Of a stretch of DNA of 64,000 bases, positions 26,234-35,618 are shown piece by piece. Position numbers and translations under genes: made by a program. This stretch comes from Intestinibacter bartlettii (lineage in GTDB: Bacteria > Bacillota > Clostridia > Peptostreptococcales > Peptostreptococcaceae), in contig CP102273.1 in the NCBI GenBank assembly GCA_025148965.1, positions 2,046,001 to 2,110,000 on the forward strand, given 5' to 3'. Numbering within the stretch: position 1 is the stretch's first letter; each line of letters opens with the position of its first letter. The notes beneath the pieces are model-generated. The model made no database searches. It saw only the letters and a list, made by a program, of their open reading frames with translations, and was not told where the DNA came from.

Positions 26234-28663
26234 CTAATTATATATATCTGAAAATTCAATATTACATCTTTCCATTTTATTTTGAATGTTTTTATTGTTT
26301 TTAATATTTCCATTAGCAGTATTATTTATTTTATTTGGAAGTATAACTTCAAAAGTAGTTCCTCTTCCCAATTCACTAAATACTCTAACTTCTCCTTTGT
26401 GTATACGTGTAAATTCATTTACAATAGATAATCCTATTCCACTACCTTCACAAGGCCTTGTAAGTCCATCATCCAATTTTATAAACTCTTCAAATATATT
26501 TTCTAATTCATGAGCTTCTATACCTATACCATAGTCTTTGATATAAATTTTTACAAATGATTTACTCACATTCATATATACTTCTATATCATTATCATCT
26601 TTATTGTATTTTATCGCATTAGACAATAAATTAAGTACTATTCTTTCTATTTTTTCTGGATCACAAGATATAATTTGTTCCTCACAATTTGTATCAAAAA
26701 TTAAATTTATATTTTTATTTTTTAAATAAGTAGCTACCGACATAACTATATCTTCAACGATTTCAACTATATCGTAATTTCCAAAATTCATATCGTAATA
26801 TTGACTTTTTACTTGACTAAGATCTAATAAATTTTGTACAAGTCTTAACAGTCTATATGAATTTCGCTTTACTATATTTATATGAAAATCTAGATTATCT
26901 AATATATAATTATTATTACTTCTACTTTGTTCAATTAATTGTACTATGCCTAAAATTATATTTATAGGTGTCTTAAATTCATGAGATAAGTTATTAAAAA
27001 ATCTATTTTTTAAATCTTCCATTTCTACTGCTTGTTCAAGTAATTTTCCGTTCTTTTGATACTCTTTTTTTGAAGTAATATCTCTAGCTGTAAAAAATAG
27101 TGTTTCTTTATCATAATAATTTTTTATATTCCATTCTAGCCATTTATATTCTCCATTTTTACATAAAACCTTACTTTCATAATGAACCGTCAAATCATTT
27201 TCAAAATCAAAATTCTCATAAACACTTCCTGAATCTTGATTTACCATTTTTTTATCCCTAAATTGTTTTTTTATTTGTTCTAACTCTTCAAATTCTTTTG
27301 CACTCCATCCTAATATACCTTTTAATCTATCTTCATTTATATATACAAGATTCCCGTTTTTATCAAATTTTCCTATTATATCTACCGAAATTTCTATACA
27401 TTTTTGCAAGTAATCTTTTTTTTGTTTATATTCTTTAAGTTCATTTTTTATTTTAATAGATTCATTAATATTTGAAATTGTAACTGCTAAATGTGAACAT
27501 ATTGTTTTTATATAATCGTATCCAAATTCTATAGATTTTGTATCTTGTAAAAAAGTTATAACTACATGACCTAGTAATTCATCTTTTACTGTAATATTAT
27601 ATATTCCTATTTTATATATATTTTTTTCTTTCAATTTTCTTGTAACCATTTCATTTTCTATTTCATCTACATATTTAATACCTTCTAATTTACATTTTTG
27701 AGTATATTTCAGATGAACAGCTGTAGTTGTTTCTTTTCTTTCAGTTATTGTGAAATCATCTACTATTACACCCTTGCCAATTAGTATCGAAAAATCATTT
27801 TCATCTTTGTTATATAAGCTAATTGCAACTCCATCAGATTTAAAATTATTTATTATTTTTTCTGATATATAATTTAGTAAATTCATCAAATTATTATTAT
27901 AAATGTCTTCACCTTTATTAATACTTTCATTAATTTCTCTTAATTTAATTGAAATATAATCTAATGTTTTATCTAAGTGTTTTCTTATATCTATATTCCT
28001 AGAAGTTATATTTATATTTTTTACACTTTTATCTTCATTTAATGTAGGACTTAATGTCACTTCATACCATTTCTTTTCGCCACCTACAGTGAATACGTTT
28101 TCAGCAGAAAAAGGTTCTTTTCTCTTTATAAGTTCATTTTCAACATTTTCAATATATCCAAGCTCCTGTGCATTATCATATAAATCGTTCGCTCTACATC
28201 CAATGATTTCTTTTTTTGTCTTCTTATGAAAATCACACTTTCTCTTATTAGCATATAAATACTCACCCTTTTTATTTTTTATAAAACATGACAGATTTAT
28301 ATTATCTAATAATGTTTCTAAATCACTTCTACTATAGTATTTTTCACATAAATCCCTTGCTACTATAAAATAACTCTTTTCTTCATAAAAATTACCTTCG
28401 AACAAATCTCCATTAAATTCAAATTTTTTGTTATAAATTTGTAAATAAAAATCAAAATTTATATCTTCATCCTTACCCAGACCATCAATTAAATTATTTA
28501 TGCTTTTACCATTAGTATATAGGCAGTCTTTTACAGGAGTGTCTATGATGTCTTTTAAATTAATTTTTATTTTATTCATGACAGCTTTATTGGTAAACTT
28601 TATTTTTCTATTTAAGCTAATTACAAAAATAAAGTTGTCCATATAATTAAATACATTAACCAT
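26234..28663 (-). CDS. Orphan multi-PAS/GAF sensor histidine kinase
   Basis: The 809-residue protein has no transmembrane helix, so it should sense in the cytoplasm. In order: an N-terminal PAS-like domain (about 1-100), a second PAS with a C-terminal motif (about 115-230), a GAF-like region (about 245-410), a third PAS (about 420-545), a HisKA domain with phospho-acceptor His 561 in NLSHEFKTPIN, and an HATPase_c domain with N, G1 and G2 boxes (NLLSNAIKYN, DYGIGI, GSGIGLSI). No response regulator is next to it. In clostridia such orphan kinases often feed Spo0A, but nothing here proves this. AAGGAGGT precedes the ATG. Confidence 0.9.
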   Translation of the reverse strand: MVNVFNYMDNFIFVISLNRKIKFTNKAVMNKIKINLKDIIDTPVKDCLYTNGKSINNLIDGLGKDEDINFDFYLQIYNKKFEFNGDLFEGNFYEEKSYFIVARDLCEKYYSRSDLETLLDNINLSCFIKNKKGEYLYANKRKCDFHKKTKKEIIGCRANDLYDNAQELGYIENVENELIKRKEPFSAENVFTVGGEKKWYEVTLSPTLNEDKSVKNINITSRNIDIRKHLDKTLDYISIKLREINESINKGEDIYNNNLMNLLNYISEKIINNFKSDGVAISLYNKDENDFSILIGKGVIVDDFTITERKETTTAVHLKYTQKCKLEGIKYVDEIENEMVTRKLKEKNIYKIGIYNITVKDELLGHVVITFLQDTKSIEFGYDYIKTICSHLAVTISNINESIKIKNELKEYKQKKDYLQKCIEISVDIIGKFDKNGNLVYINEDRLKGILGWSAKEFEELEQIKKQFRDKKMVNQDSGSVYENFDFENDLTVHYESKVLCKNGEYKWLEWNIKNYYDKETLFFTARDITSKKEYQKNGKLLEQAVEMEDLKNRFFNNLSHEFKTPINIILGIVQLIEQSRSNNNYILDNLDFHINIVKRNSYRLLRLVQNLLDLSQVKSQYYDMNFGNYDIVEIVEDIVMSVATYLKNKNINLIFDTNCEEQIISCDPEKIERIVLNLLSNAIKYNKDDNDIEVYMNVSKSFVKIYIKDYGIGIEAHELENIFEEFIKLDDGLTRPCEGSGIGLSIVNEFTRIHKGEVRVFSELGRGTTFEVILPNKINNTANGNIKNNKNIQNKMERCNIEFSDIYN

Positions 28664-28931
28664 TTTTTACCTCCTTGTAAAGCTTATTTTTTTCCTATCA
28701 CTACTTATATTGCAGTATTATAAATCTTATTATATTAAGGATAAATCATATCAAATAATAAATCAAACATTAATAAATATTATTTATTACCCTTTTTTAT
28801 GTTTTAAATTATTTTTTTAATATGAGTATTATTTCTATTATTATATTCTAAAAATATCTTTAATAAAAGTTTTATATTATTGAAATATATTTTACCAATA
28901 AAAATGATATAATTATATCTGAGGTGATTAT

Positions 28932-29519
28932 ATGAAAAAATCAAAAATACTATATATCATCATTTTCTTAGTTATTATATTGTTTTGTGGATTTTTTATA
29001 AAAAAACATTTTGATAATCAAGCCTTACAAGATCAATTAGATGACTTAGATGTCCCTTCAGGAACACAAATTGATGATAATAGTGAAAATTCTTCTAATG
29101 ATGATTTATCGAAACTTAAGATGAAAGGGTATATCATATCAATTAATAATGGCAATGTAGATTTAGAAGAGCTTATGAAAAAAACAAATTTAGAAGATAA
29201 AACACCTGTATATAGCCAATTATCTTCTAGTTATAATTGTGCAACAATTATCGAAACTAATCAAAAAATAGGGCCGATTTATCTAGTTAGTTGTAATTAT
29301 GATAAAGAAAAAAAATCATACTCTTTTAATAATAATTCTAAACAACTTATAACAGAATTTATCCAAAATTGTGATGCACTAGTATTTTTACATACAGTTG
29401 ATTCTGATATAGCAAATAAAGCCATTTTAATTGAAAAAGATAATAAAAGTTATTATTATCCATTAGAAACAACTGCATTCGATGATTTAAGTGGTCAATA
29501 TTTAAATGAAGTAAAATAA
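28932..29519 (+). CDS. Membrane-anchored hypothetical protein (195 aa)
   Basis: A signal-anchor helix lies at residues 6-25, followed by an acidic linker (about 35-60) and an external domain of about 135 residues with no recognised family. Two or three Cys (in YNCATII, LVSCNYD, IQNCDAL) could form a disulfide. GAGGTGATT precedes the ATG. It is a single gene between its own promoter region and a bidirectional terminator. Confidence 0.65.
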   Translation: MKKSKILYIIIFLVIILFCGFFIKKHFDNQALQDQLDDLDVPSGTQIDDNSENSSNDDLSKLKMKGYIISINNGNVDLEELMKKTNLEDKTPVYSQLSSSYNCATIIETNQKIGPIYLVSCNYDKEKKSYSFNNNSKQLITEFIQNCDALVFLHTVDSDIANKAILIEKDNKSYYYPLETTAFDDLSGQYLNEVK

Positions 29520-29546
29520 TTATTAAATATCCTATCATTGTGAAAA

Positions 29547-29589
29547 AACACCTTATATCTAAACTTACTTGGCTTTGATATAAGGTGTT
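29547..29589. terminator. Bidirectional intrinsic terminator
   Basis: A 13-bp stem (29547-29559 with 29577-29589) lies between converging genes ending at 29519 and 29593. Confidence 0.85.
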
Positions 29590-29592
29590 CTT

Positions 29593-30339
29593 CTAATAAT
29601 ACTTTTCTTTTATTTTGGATATACTTTCTTCGTCCAAATCATAAGCCTCGCCTACGTTTCCTTCTAAAATAGACCAAACTTTATTATGTACTTCAACAGC
29701 ATTAGAGAAATCCCCATTTTTCCATTTTTCTAAATTACTTCTAAAGTAAATTCTTTCTTCTCTATCTCGCAGACAATCTATTCCTGAAATAACTTTTTTT
29801 ATAGTTTTAGGCGTAACCTCTGTACATTCCCATTTGTATTCTGCTTTTATAAGTGAATTTGCAAGGGAGTGTATTAATTTTAATTCCTCTGCATTTGTTT
29901 TTGGTTTTTTCACTTCACTTTCTTTAACTACAACTGCTGGCTTAGCATTTTTTAAATCTACTGATTCACTTTCCCCACCTAATATTTTTCTTAAATTATC
30001 CTTTTCTAAAAAATTATGGGTTTTAAGAAAAAATGGATATACATTTTCAAACTTTACAAATATATTAGGATTATAAATCCCCACTATAGGCAGCAATAAC
30101 AAAGATACTAATAATAAATCTATAAACCAATTAAAATAATAAGTCTTTTTTTCTTGTTTTTCTTCTTCAAAAGGTTCTTCTATTAAATCTTCTAAATCTA
30201 GTGGAATTTTTATATTATCCAAATCATTTTTGGAAAAATAAAAATCCTCAATATCCCTTTTTATGTCTTCATCTATATCTATTTCGATATTATATAAATC
30301 TTTTTTCATATTTTTTTTATACAAACTTTTTTCATGCAT
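29593..30339 (-). CDS. Probable anti-sigma factor, DUF6241-type
   Basis: The 248-residue protein has an acidic cytoplasmic N-terminus of about 75 residues (partner-binding candidate), one transmembrane helix at about 72-90 (LLLVSLLLLPIVGIYN) and an external C-terminal domain of about 100 residues matching my memory of DUF6241 (LIHSLANSLIKAEYKWECTE, DCLRDREERIYFRSNLEKWK). Its start is three bases after the stop of the ECF sigma gene, the usual layout for a sigma/anti-sigma pair. That role is inferred from position and topology. Confidence 0.72.
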   Translation of the reverse strand: MHEKSLYKKNMKKDLYNIEIDIDEDIKRDIEDFYFSKNDLDNIKIPLDLEDLIEEPFEEEKQEKKTYYFNWFIDLLLVSLLLLPIVGIYNPNIFVKFENVYPFFLKTHNFLEKDNLRKILGGESESVDLKNAKPAVVVKESEVKKPKTNAEELKLIHSLANSLIKAEYKWECTEVTPKTIKKVISGIDCLRDREERIYFRSNLEKWKNGDFSNAVEVHNKVWSILEGNVGEAYDLDEESISKIKEKYY

Positions 30340-30341
30340 AA

Positions 30342-30824
30342 TTATAAACCTTCACCCACATTTACCTTCAAATTTTTTAATGATTGCCTAAAATAAATTT
30401 TAACTGTATCGCTATTTAAATCTAATATATACCCAATTTCATCATATGAAAGATCAAAATAACACTTAAGTATAACTACATTTCTATACTTTAAGTCTAG
30501 TAAATCTATGGACTCATACATTTTTATTTTATTATTATAATAGTAACTATTTAAACTATTATTTTTTTCAACCATACCATTACATTTTAAAAAATTATTC
30601 GTATTTATAATAGCTATTTTATACATCCATAAAATAATTTTTTCATTATCCACCTTTGAAAAGTTTTCGTAAATAAAGTCTATAGTATCTCTTAATATAT
30701 TTTTAGCATCTTCTTCATATTTAGTATGAAGAAAAATAAGTCTGTAAACTTGTATTATGTTTTCTTTTACTATTTGTTTTATAGCTTTTTTATTTCCTTT
30801 TTTAGCTTTTATGATAGTATCCAA
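30342..30824 (-). CDS. ECF-type RNA polymerase sigma factor
   Basis: The 160-residue protein has a divergent sigma region 2 (about 8-75) and a clear region 4 (about 105-155) with LKCYFDLSYDEIGYILDLNSDTVKIYFRQSL as the helix-turn-helix. The start is TTG at 30822-30824, seven bases after AAGGAG. It is followed directly by the membrane anti-sigma gene. The trigger is unknown; envelope stress is the common one for this arrangement. Confidence 0.87.
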   Translation of the reverse strand: MDTIIKAKKGNKKAIKQIVKENIIQVYRLIFLHTKYEEDAKNILRDTIDFIYENFSKVDNEKIILWMYKIAIINTNNFLKCNGMVEKNNSLNSYYYNNKIKMYESIDLLDLKYRNVVILKCYFDLSYDEIGYILDLNSDTVKIYFRQSLKNLKVNVGEGL

Positions 30825-30968
30825 CTCAATTCTCCTTTTCTCCTGTTAGAAATAATTTTACACTTTTTTCATATTTTCATCAATACAATAATATGTATCT
30901 AAATTTCATAAATTTTTTTTCTACTTTAATCATATAAATAAATATACTTAATTTAAAGGAGAAAACTT

Positions 30969-32540
30969 ATGAGGAGAAGAAATTTAATTATAAATACTTT
31001 TTTATTGACCTTTTCTACGATGAGCCTCGGTATTTTGGGCATGGTATTTAGAATATATTTATCTAATCAAATCGGTAGCGAAGGCATGGGTCTTTACCAA
31101 TTGATTATGAGCATAAATGTCTTTGCATGGACTATAGCAATTTCGGGTATAAGACTTACACTTACAAGGCTTATCGCTGAAGAAATTGGAAAGAAAAGTA
31201 GCAAAGATAAAATTAGACATTTGCTTAAATGTGGTTTTATATATACGTTATTTTTTAGCTGTATTTCAGCCTTAGGTTTATATTATGGTTCCCATTTTAT
31301 AAGCACTGTTTTGATAGGTGATATTAGGGCACAAACACCTCTACAAATTTTATCTTTTAGTATGCCTTTTATCGGAATATCGGCTTGTTTTAATGGATAC
31401 TTTTATGGATGCCGAAAAGTTATTAAGAGTATTTTTGCAGATTTTATAGAAAATATTACAATGATAGTTATTGTCGCTTTCTTTATAACTTCATTTTCAA
31501 CATCAAACTTAGAATACACTTGTTCTTATATAACTTTAGGTATGACTTTAGGAAGTATTGTCGCATGTTTCTGTGCTTATCTTATGTACATATTTGAAAA
31601 GAAAAATAAAATTGAAAGAAGTATTGAAAAATCAAATAAAACTATATTTAAAGAAGTTGTATCAGTTGCCCTTCCTATAGCTGGAAGTGCATATATACAG
31701 ACATTTTTAAGATCTATAGAAGATATATTAATTCCAAAGGCTTTAAAATCTCATGGTTCTTCAACTGCTACATCTTTATCTATATTTGGTGTAATTAAAG
31801 GTATGGCTTTACCCCTTTTAAATTTTCCATCGATATTTTTAGCATCATTTTCAACGCTTATAATACCAGAAATTGCACAGTACAATGTTTTAAACAGAAA
31901 AAAATCAGTTAATTTTGTAATATCTAAAGTAATAAAATTCACACTTATAATAGCCTTCTTTGCGACTGGTTTTTTTATGACCTATTCAAGTGAATTAGGA
32001 CAAATCTTATATAAAAATGATGAAGTTGGTATTATGTTAAAAATCTTAGCCCCATTAATACCATTTATGTACTTAGATAGAATTGTAGATGGAAGTTTAA
32101 ATGCTTTAGATCAACAAGTTTATACTTTAAGATACAATCTAATAGATATGACTGTCCGAATAATCATTATAAATTTATTAATCCCTATTTTTGGCATAGA
32201 TGGTTTTATAATGGTTCTATTTATAAGCACAACACTAAACTTCTCTTTAAGTGCTAATAGGCTTTTAAAGGTCACAAAACTAGATTTTTCAATTGTTAAT
32301 TGGGTCTTCAAACCCACTATATCAATATTTATATCTACATTCGTCATTAAAAAATTCTTTTATTATATAAATATAAGCAACTTAGCTTTACATGGCGTTG
32401 TTATATTTATTATCTATGTATTTTTATTATTTATTTCAAAATGCATATCAACAAAAGATATTACATGGTTTATAGATGCATTTAAAAAAGATCCTGAAAA
32501 GAGTAGTTGGAGTGAATTAAATTTATATAAGCAAATTTAA
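30969..32540 (+). CDS. SpoVB-like MATE/PST-type lipid flippase
   Basis: The 523-residue protein has about 14 transmembrane helices and belongs to the polysaccharide biosynthesis/MurJ-like group. SpoVB-type motifs are GMVFRIYLSNQIGSEGMGLYQLI near the N-terminus and NGYFYGCRKV at about 140, with FLRSIEDILIPKAL in the second half. SpoVB acts in spore cortex formation, probably by moving lipid-linked precursors. Several paralogues are usual in clostridia, so the exact sporulation role is not certain. AAAGGAG precedes the ATG. Confidence 0.85.
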   Translation: MRRRNLIINTFLLTFSTMSLGILGMVFRIYLSNQIGSEGMGLYQLIMSINVFAWTIAISGIRLTLTRLIAEEIGKKSSKDKIRHLLKCGFIYTLFFSCISALGLYYGSHFISTVLIGDIRAQTPLQILSFSMPFIGISACFNGYFYGCRKVIKSIFADFIENITMIVIVAFFITSFSTSNLEYTCSYITLGMTLGSIVACFCAYLMYIFEKKNKIERSIEKSNKTIFKEVVSVALPIAGSAYIQTFLRSIEDILIPKALKSHGSSTATSLSIFGVIKGMALPLLNFPSIFLASFSTLIIPEIAQYNVLNRKKSVNFVISKVIKFTLIIAFFATGFFMTYSSELGQILYKNDEVGIMLKILAPLIPFMYLDRIVDGSLNALDQQVYTLRYNLIDMTVRIIIINLLIPIFGIDGFIMVLFISTTLNFSLSANRLLKVTKLDFSIVNWVFKPTISIFISTFVIKKFFYYINISNLALHGVVIFIIYVFLLFISKCISTKDITWFIDAFKKDPEKSSWSELNLYKQI

Positions 32541-32563
32541 ATTGTAAATACTTTATAATTATA

Positions 32564-32625
32564 AAAACTAAAAAAGATTGGTATGATTTTATTTTTAATA
32601 AAACTCATATCAATCTTTTAGTTTT
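32564..32625. terminator. Bidirectional intrinsic terminator
   Basis: Long arms (32564-32585 with 32605-32625) between converging genes; the right arm overlaps the stop codon of the hydrolase gene. Confidence 0.8.
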
Positions 32626-33493
32626 AGTTTATATTTCCCAAAAATTGTAATATGCTATCAGCAGTTTTTTGTTTTTGTGCGTCTGCATTTATAAGAGCTT
32701 GTTCATCACTTTTATATGTTCCATAATCTCCAAATTGTGAATGATTTGCTCCCTCAATTTCAGTGTAAGTAGTTTTATTTGGCAGTTTTTGTTTTGCATC
32801 TATTAAAGATTGGAAGTTTATAACTCCATCTTTACTACCCCAAATTGATAAAACATTCATATTTATTTCTTTTAAGTATGAATCCAGTGGATATGAAGAT
32901 ATTAATACAACCCCATCAATTTTTGATATATTTGAATTTACATATCTTGTAGCTACAAATCCACCTAATGAATCTCCACCTATAACCCAGCTTTCTATAT
33001 CGCTATATTTTTTTATAACTTCATCTGCTTTATTTTTTCCAAAAAGCGGATAATTAAAAGGCATATCAACTGCAACTACCTTATATCCCTTAGCTGCTAT
33101 CATACTACAAATTTGTGAATATGCTTTTGCATCTACTTTTGCAGCTGGATATAATATAAATCCTTTTTTAGGTGTTGTATTTGTCGGAGTAAAGCATATA
33201 AAATTATTGTCTATACTTACCTCTACAGAATTAGTGCTTTTTAAATAAGACTCAGCTTGTGATGTTGGAGCATAATAACTACTTAGCCAAATGAAAAAAC
33301 CCATTACTGAACATAATAATAAAGTTAGTATCAATTTTACTATTTTTTTATTTCTAGATTTTCTTTTTATATTTTTCTGTCTTTTATAAATTTCTTCTTG
33401 TTCTTCTTCGTAAAGTAAAGGCTTCTCTAACTCCATAGTAATACTATAAGTGTCGTATTCCCTCTTTTTTGACCTTACTTTATTGTTTTTCAT
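32624..33493 (-). CDS. Membrane-anchored alpha/beta hydrolase
   Basis: The start is the ATG at 33491-33493 behind GGAGGG; an upstream in-frame ATG at 33535 lacks a site. A basic tail is followed by one transmembrane helix (about residues 50-70), then an alpha/beta-hydrolase fold: oxyanion region GFILYPAAKVDAKAY, nucleophile Ser in GGDSLGGF, Asp in WGSKDGVI, and His in EGANHSQFGDYG. This matches the alpha/beta hydrolase_5 group, often a putative carboxylesterase or lipase. Substrate unknown; it acts outside the membrane. Confidence 0.87.
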   Translation of the reverse strand: MKNNKVRSKKREYDTYSITMELEKPLLYEEEQEEIYKRQKNIKRKSRNKKIVKLILTLLLCSVMGFFIWLSSYYAPTSQAESYLKSTNSVEVSIDNNFICFTPTNTTPKKGFILYPAAKVDAKAYSQICSMIAAKGYKVVAVDMPFNYPLFGKNKADEVIKKYSDIESWVIGGDSLGGFVATRYVNSNISKIDGVVLISSYPLDSYLKEINMNVLSIWGSKDGVINFQSLIDAKQKLPNKTTYTEIEGANHSQFGDYGTYKSDEQALINADAQKQKTADSILQFLGNIN

Positions 33494-33620
33494 TTTAATC
33501 CCTCCAAGTTTATTCATACTATTATAGTTTAACACAGTTAAATTTATTTTTCACCTTATCAAATCTTTCAATTTTGTATCTTTTTCTTAATATATTTTTA
33601 ATTTTTTCCTTTAAACATAA

Positions 33621-33667
33621 AAACTCCTATATTAAAAGTTTGAACTTAACTTTTAATATAGGAGTTT
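33621..33667. terminator. Strong intrinsic terminator next to repeat copy A
   Basis: A 20-bp near-perfect inverted repeat (33621-33640 with 33648-33667), flanked by A/T runs on both sides. It can stop the asr transcript on the minus strand. Copy A of the dispersed repeat begins within 4 bases. Confidence 0.9.
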
Positions 33668-33670
33668 TTT

Positions 33671-33818
33671 TATAATGCATAGGAAATTATAATCAGCTTT
33701 AAATTATGGATAAATATAATTTCCGTTAATACATTTTTAGCACTTGGCGTAGCAAGTGCGATAAACTTTAAAGAAATCCACATCTTTAAGTGTCTTTAGA
33801 ATAAAGATTTCTTTATAT
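33671..33818 (+). repeat. Three-hairpin dispersed repeat, copy A
   Basis: It starts TATAATGCATAGG and ends AAGATTTCTTTATA. The hairpins are 33682-33691 with 33715-33724 (10 bp), 33740-33746 with 33753-33759 (7 bp, GCACTTG/CAAGTGC), and 33770-33778 with 33806-33814 (9 bp). It is nearly identical in layout to copy B at 12424-12570. It lies between the asrC stop and the terminator hairpin. Confidence 0.92.
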
Positions 33819-33844
33819 TATAGACTTTTTATTTTTGGTCTATT

Positions 33845-34813
33845 TTAATAATGTATTCCACTCCAGTATACATTGTTTTTAATTATTGCTTCTTTATTTA
33901 GAGTTACACCTTCTAAAACATATTTTTTATATTCCATAAATCCAGTCCTATCAACTATATATCCAATATGTTCTTTTCCTCCTGGTGCATCTTTAGCAAT
34001 ATATTCTTTTGCAAATTTATAAGTATTTACTATTATTTTTATTATGCTCTCTTCATCTACCCAAAGAATCCAATCTTCTGCAAGTCTAGGATTTTTTTTC
34101 CCACTTCTACCCATTATCGCTAATCTGTAGTATTTCTTTTCATCCCTAGCCCATGCTCCTGTTGGACAATTTAATACACATTCACCACATCCTATACATT
34201 TTTGTGCATCTCTTACTATTTTATTATTTTCAACACTTAATGCACCTGTAGATAATCTCTTGCATTTTTTAACACATGCTTGACAATTTACACATCTGTC
34301 CATTTCGTATATTGGTTTGTGCATTCCTATTATTCCATAATCGTGAGTTCTAGCTTTTATACAATCATTTGGACATCCTGTAAGAGCTACCTTAACATGT
34401 AAATCATTTGGGAATATTGCATCTTCTATTTTTTTAGCAAATTCAGTTGTATTATATGCAGCCTTTGGGCAGGCTTTATTCCCTACACATGCACATACAT
34501 TACGAGTTCCAGCTGCTGGATATCCTGTATCTTTTTCAAATTGATTTATTTCAAGTTTATCTATTACTGGTTGTATCATTTTATTTATTTCATCTATATC
34601 TTCATATCTAAGACCTAATATTTCAAAACCTTGGCGAGTTGTTATATGAATCTCTCCATCGCCAAATTTTTGAGAAATTTGTGCAACTATATTTAGACAT
34701 TCAGGGTCTATAGCTCCCCCTGGAACCCTAACTCTTAAGGATGTTTGATATCTATTTTTAGTAATCCTATATGCATTTTTCATTACCTTTTTAGTATTTA
34801 TATCTCTTATCAT
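33845..34813 (-). CDS. asrC: Anaerobic sulfite reductase subunit C
   Basis: Siroheme-containing catalytic subunit that reduces sulfite to sulfide. The siroheme/4Fe-4S ligands are seen in CACVGNKACPKA (about 107-118) and GCPNDCIKA (about 147-155), with two ferredoxin-type 4Fe-4S motifs after them (CVNCQACVKKC, CIGCGECVLNC). The N-terminal ferrite-reductase half-domain shows SLRVRVPGGAID and HITTRQGFEI. At 322 residues it is of usual length for AsrC. It is last in asrABC, 12 bases after asrB. Confidence 0.95.
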   Translation of the reverse strand: MIRDINTKKVMKNAYRITKNRYQTSLRVRVPGGAIDPECLNIVAQISQKFGDGEIHITTRQGFEILGLRYEDIDEINKMIQPVIDKLEINQFEKDTGYPAAGTRNVCACVGNKACPKAAYNTTEFAKKIEDAIFPNDLHVKVALTGCPNDCIKARTHDYGIIGMHKPIYEMDRCVNCQACVKKCKRLSTGALSVENNKIVRDAQKCIGCGECVLNCPTGAWARDEKKYYRLAIMGRSGKKNPRLAEDWILWVDEESIIKIIVNTYKFAKEYIAKDAPGGKEHIGYIVDRTGFMEYKKYVLEGVTLNKEAIIKNNVYWSGIHY

Positions 34814-34825
34814 GATTTTCCCCTC

Positions 34826-35617
34826 CTAATCTATTAATGTTTTTGCTTTTGAATAATCATACACAGGACCATCTAGACAAATATATGATTCATCCATCTT
34901 ACAATGTCCACATTTTCCTAATCCACAGCACATTTTTCTTTCATAAGAAACCCAAATATTTTCTTCTGCTACATTTCTCTTTAAAAATTCTCCAACAGTA
35001 AATTTCATCATCATAGGAGGGCCTACTACTGCACATGAAAAGTTATCTACATCTTCTATTTTTAAATCTGGTATATATTTTGTTACAAGACCAACAAACC
35101 CATCATATCCTTCTGTTTCTTTATCAACTGTAACTATTACATTTAATTTTTCAGTCCATCTTTTTAAATCATCTTTAAATAAAGCATCATTTATTGTTCT
35201 AAATCCTACTATTAAATTAAAGTTGTTAAATTTATTAGGATTTTGATATACATATTCAACTATTCCCCTTACTGGAGCAAGTGCACTACCACCTGCCACA
35301 ACTGTAAGCTCTCTTCCGATATATTTTTCTAAGTTAAATCCATTTCCATAGGGTCCTCTTATTAAAAGACTGTCCCCTACTTCATATTTAAATATTTCAC
35401 TAGTTACTTTTCCTACATTTCTTATAGTAAAATCTATATAATCTTCTCCGTATCCACTTACTGAAATTGGACTTTCTCCGTATTTTGGCATTGATATCTC
35501 AAAGAATTTTCCTGGAAGAACATTTTTAGTATCGCACTCAACTCTAAATGTCCATTCTTTTTCTGTATGTTTTATTAAATCTATAATTTTGGCAACCTTA
35601 GGTATATATGAATTCAT
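34826..35617 (-). CDS. asrB: Anaerobic sulfite reductase subunit B
   Basis: FAD/NAD(P)H-binding electron-transfer subunit. FAD domain RGPYGNGF and nucleotide-binding VVAGGSALAPVRGIVEYV are present; the C-terminal 2Fe-2S ligands lie in MCCGLGKCGHC plus a fourth Cys in YICLDGPV. The start is the second ATG (35615-35617), behind AAAGGAGG; the first ATG abuts that site. It begins right after the asrA stop, so coupled translation is likely. Confidence 0.94.
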   Translation of the reverse strand: MNSYIPKVAKIIDLIKHTEKEWTFRVECDTKNVLPGKFFEISMPKYGESPISVSGYGEDYIDFTIRNVGKVTSEIFKYEVGDSLLIRGPYGNGFNLEKYIGRELTVVAGGSALAPVRGIVEYVYQNPNKFNNFNLIVGFRTINDALFKDDLKRWTEKLNVIVTVDKETEGYDGFVGLVTKYIPDLKIEDVDNFSCAVVGPPMMMKFTVGEFLKRNVAEENIWVSYERKMCCGLGKCGHCKMDESYICLDGPVYDYSKAKTLID

Positions 35618-35618
35618 C

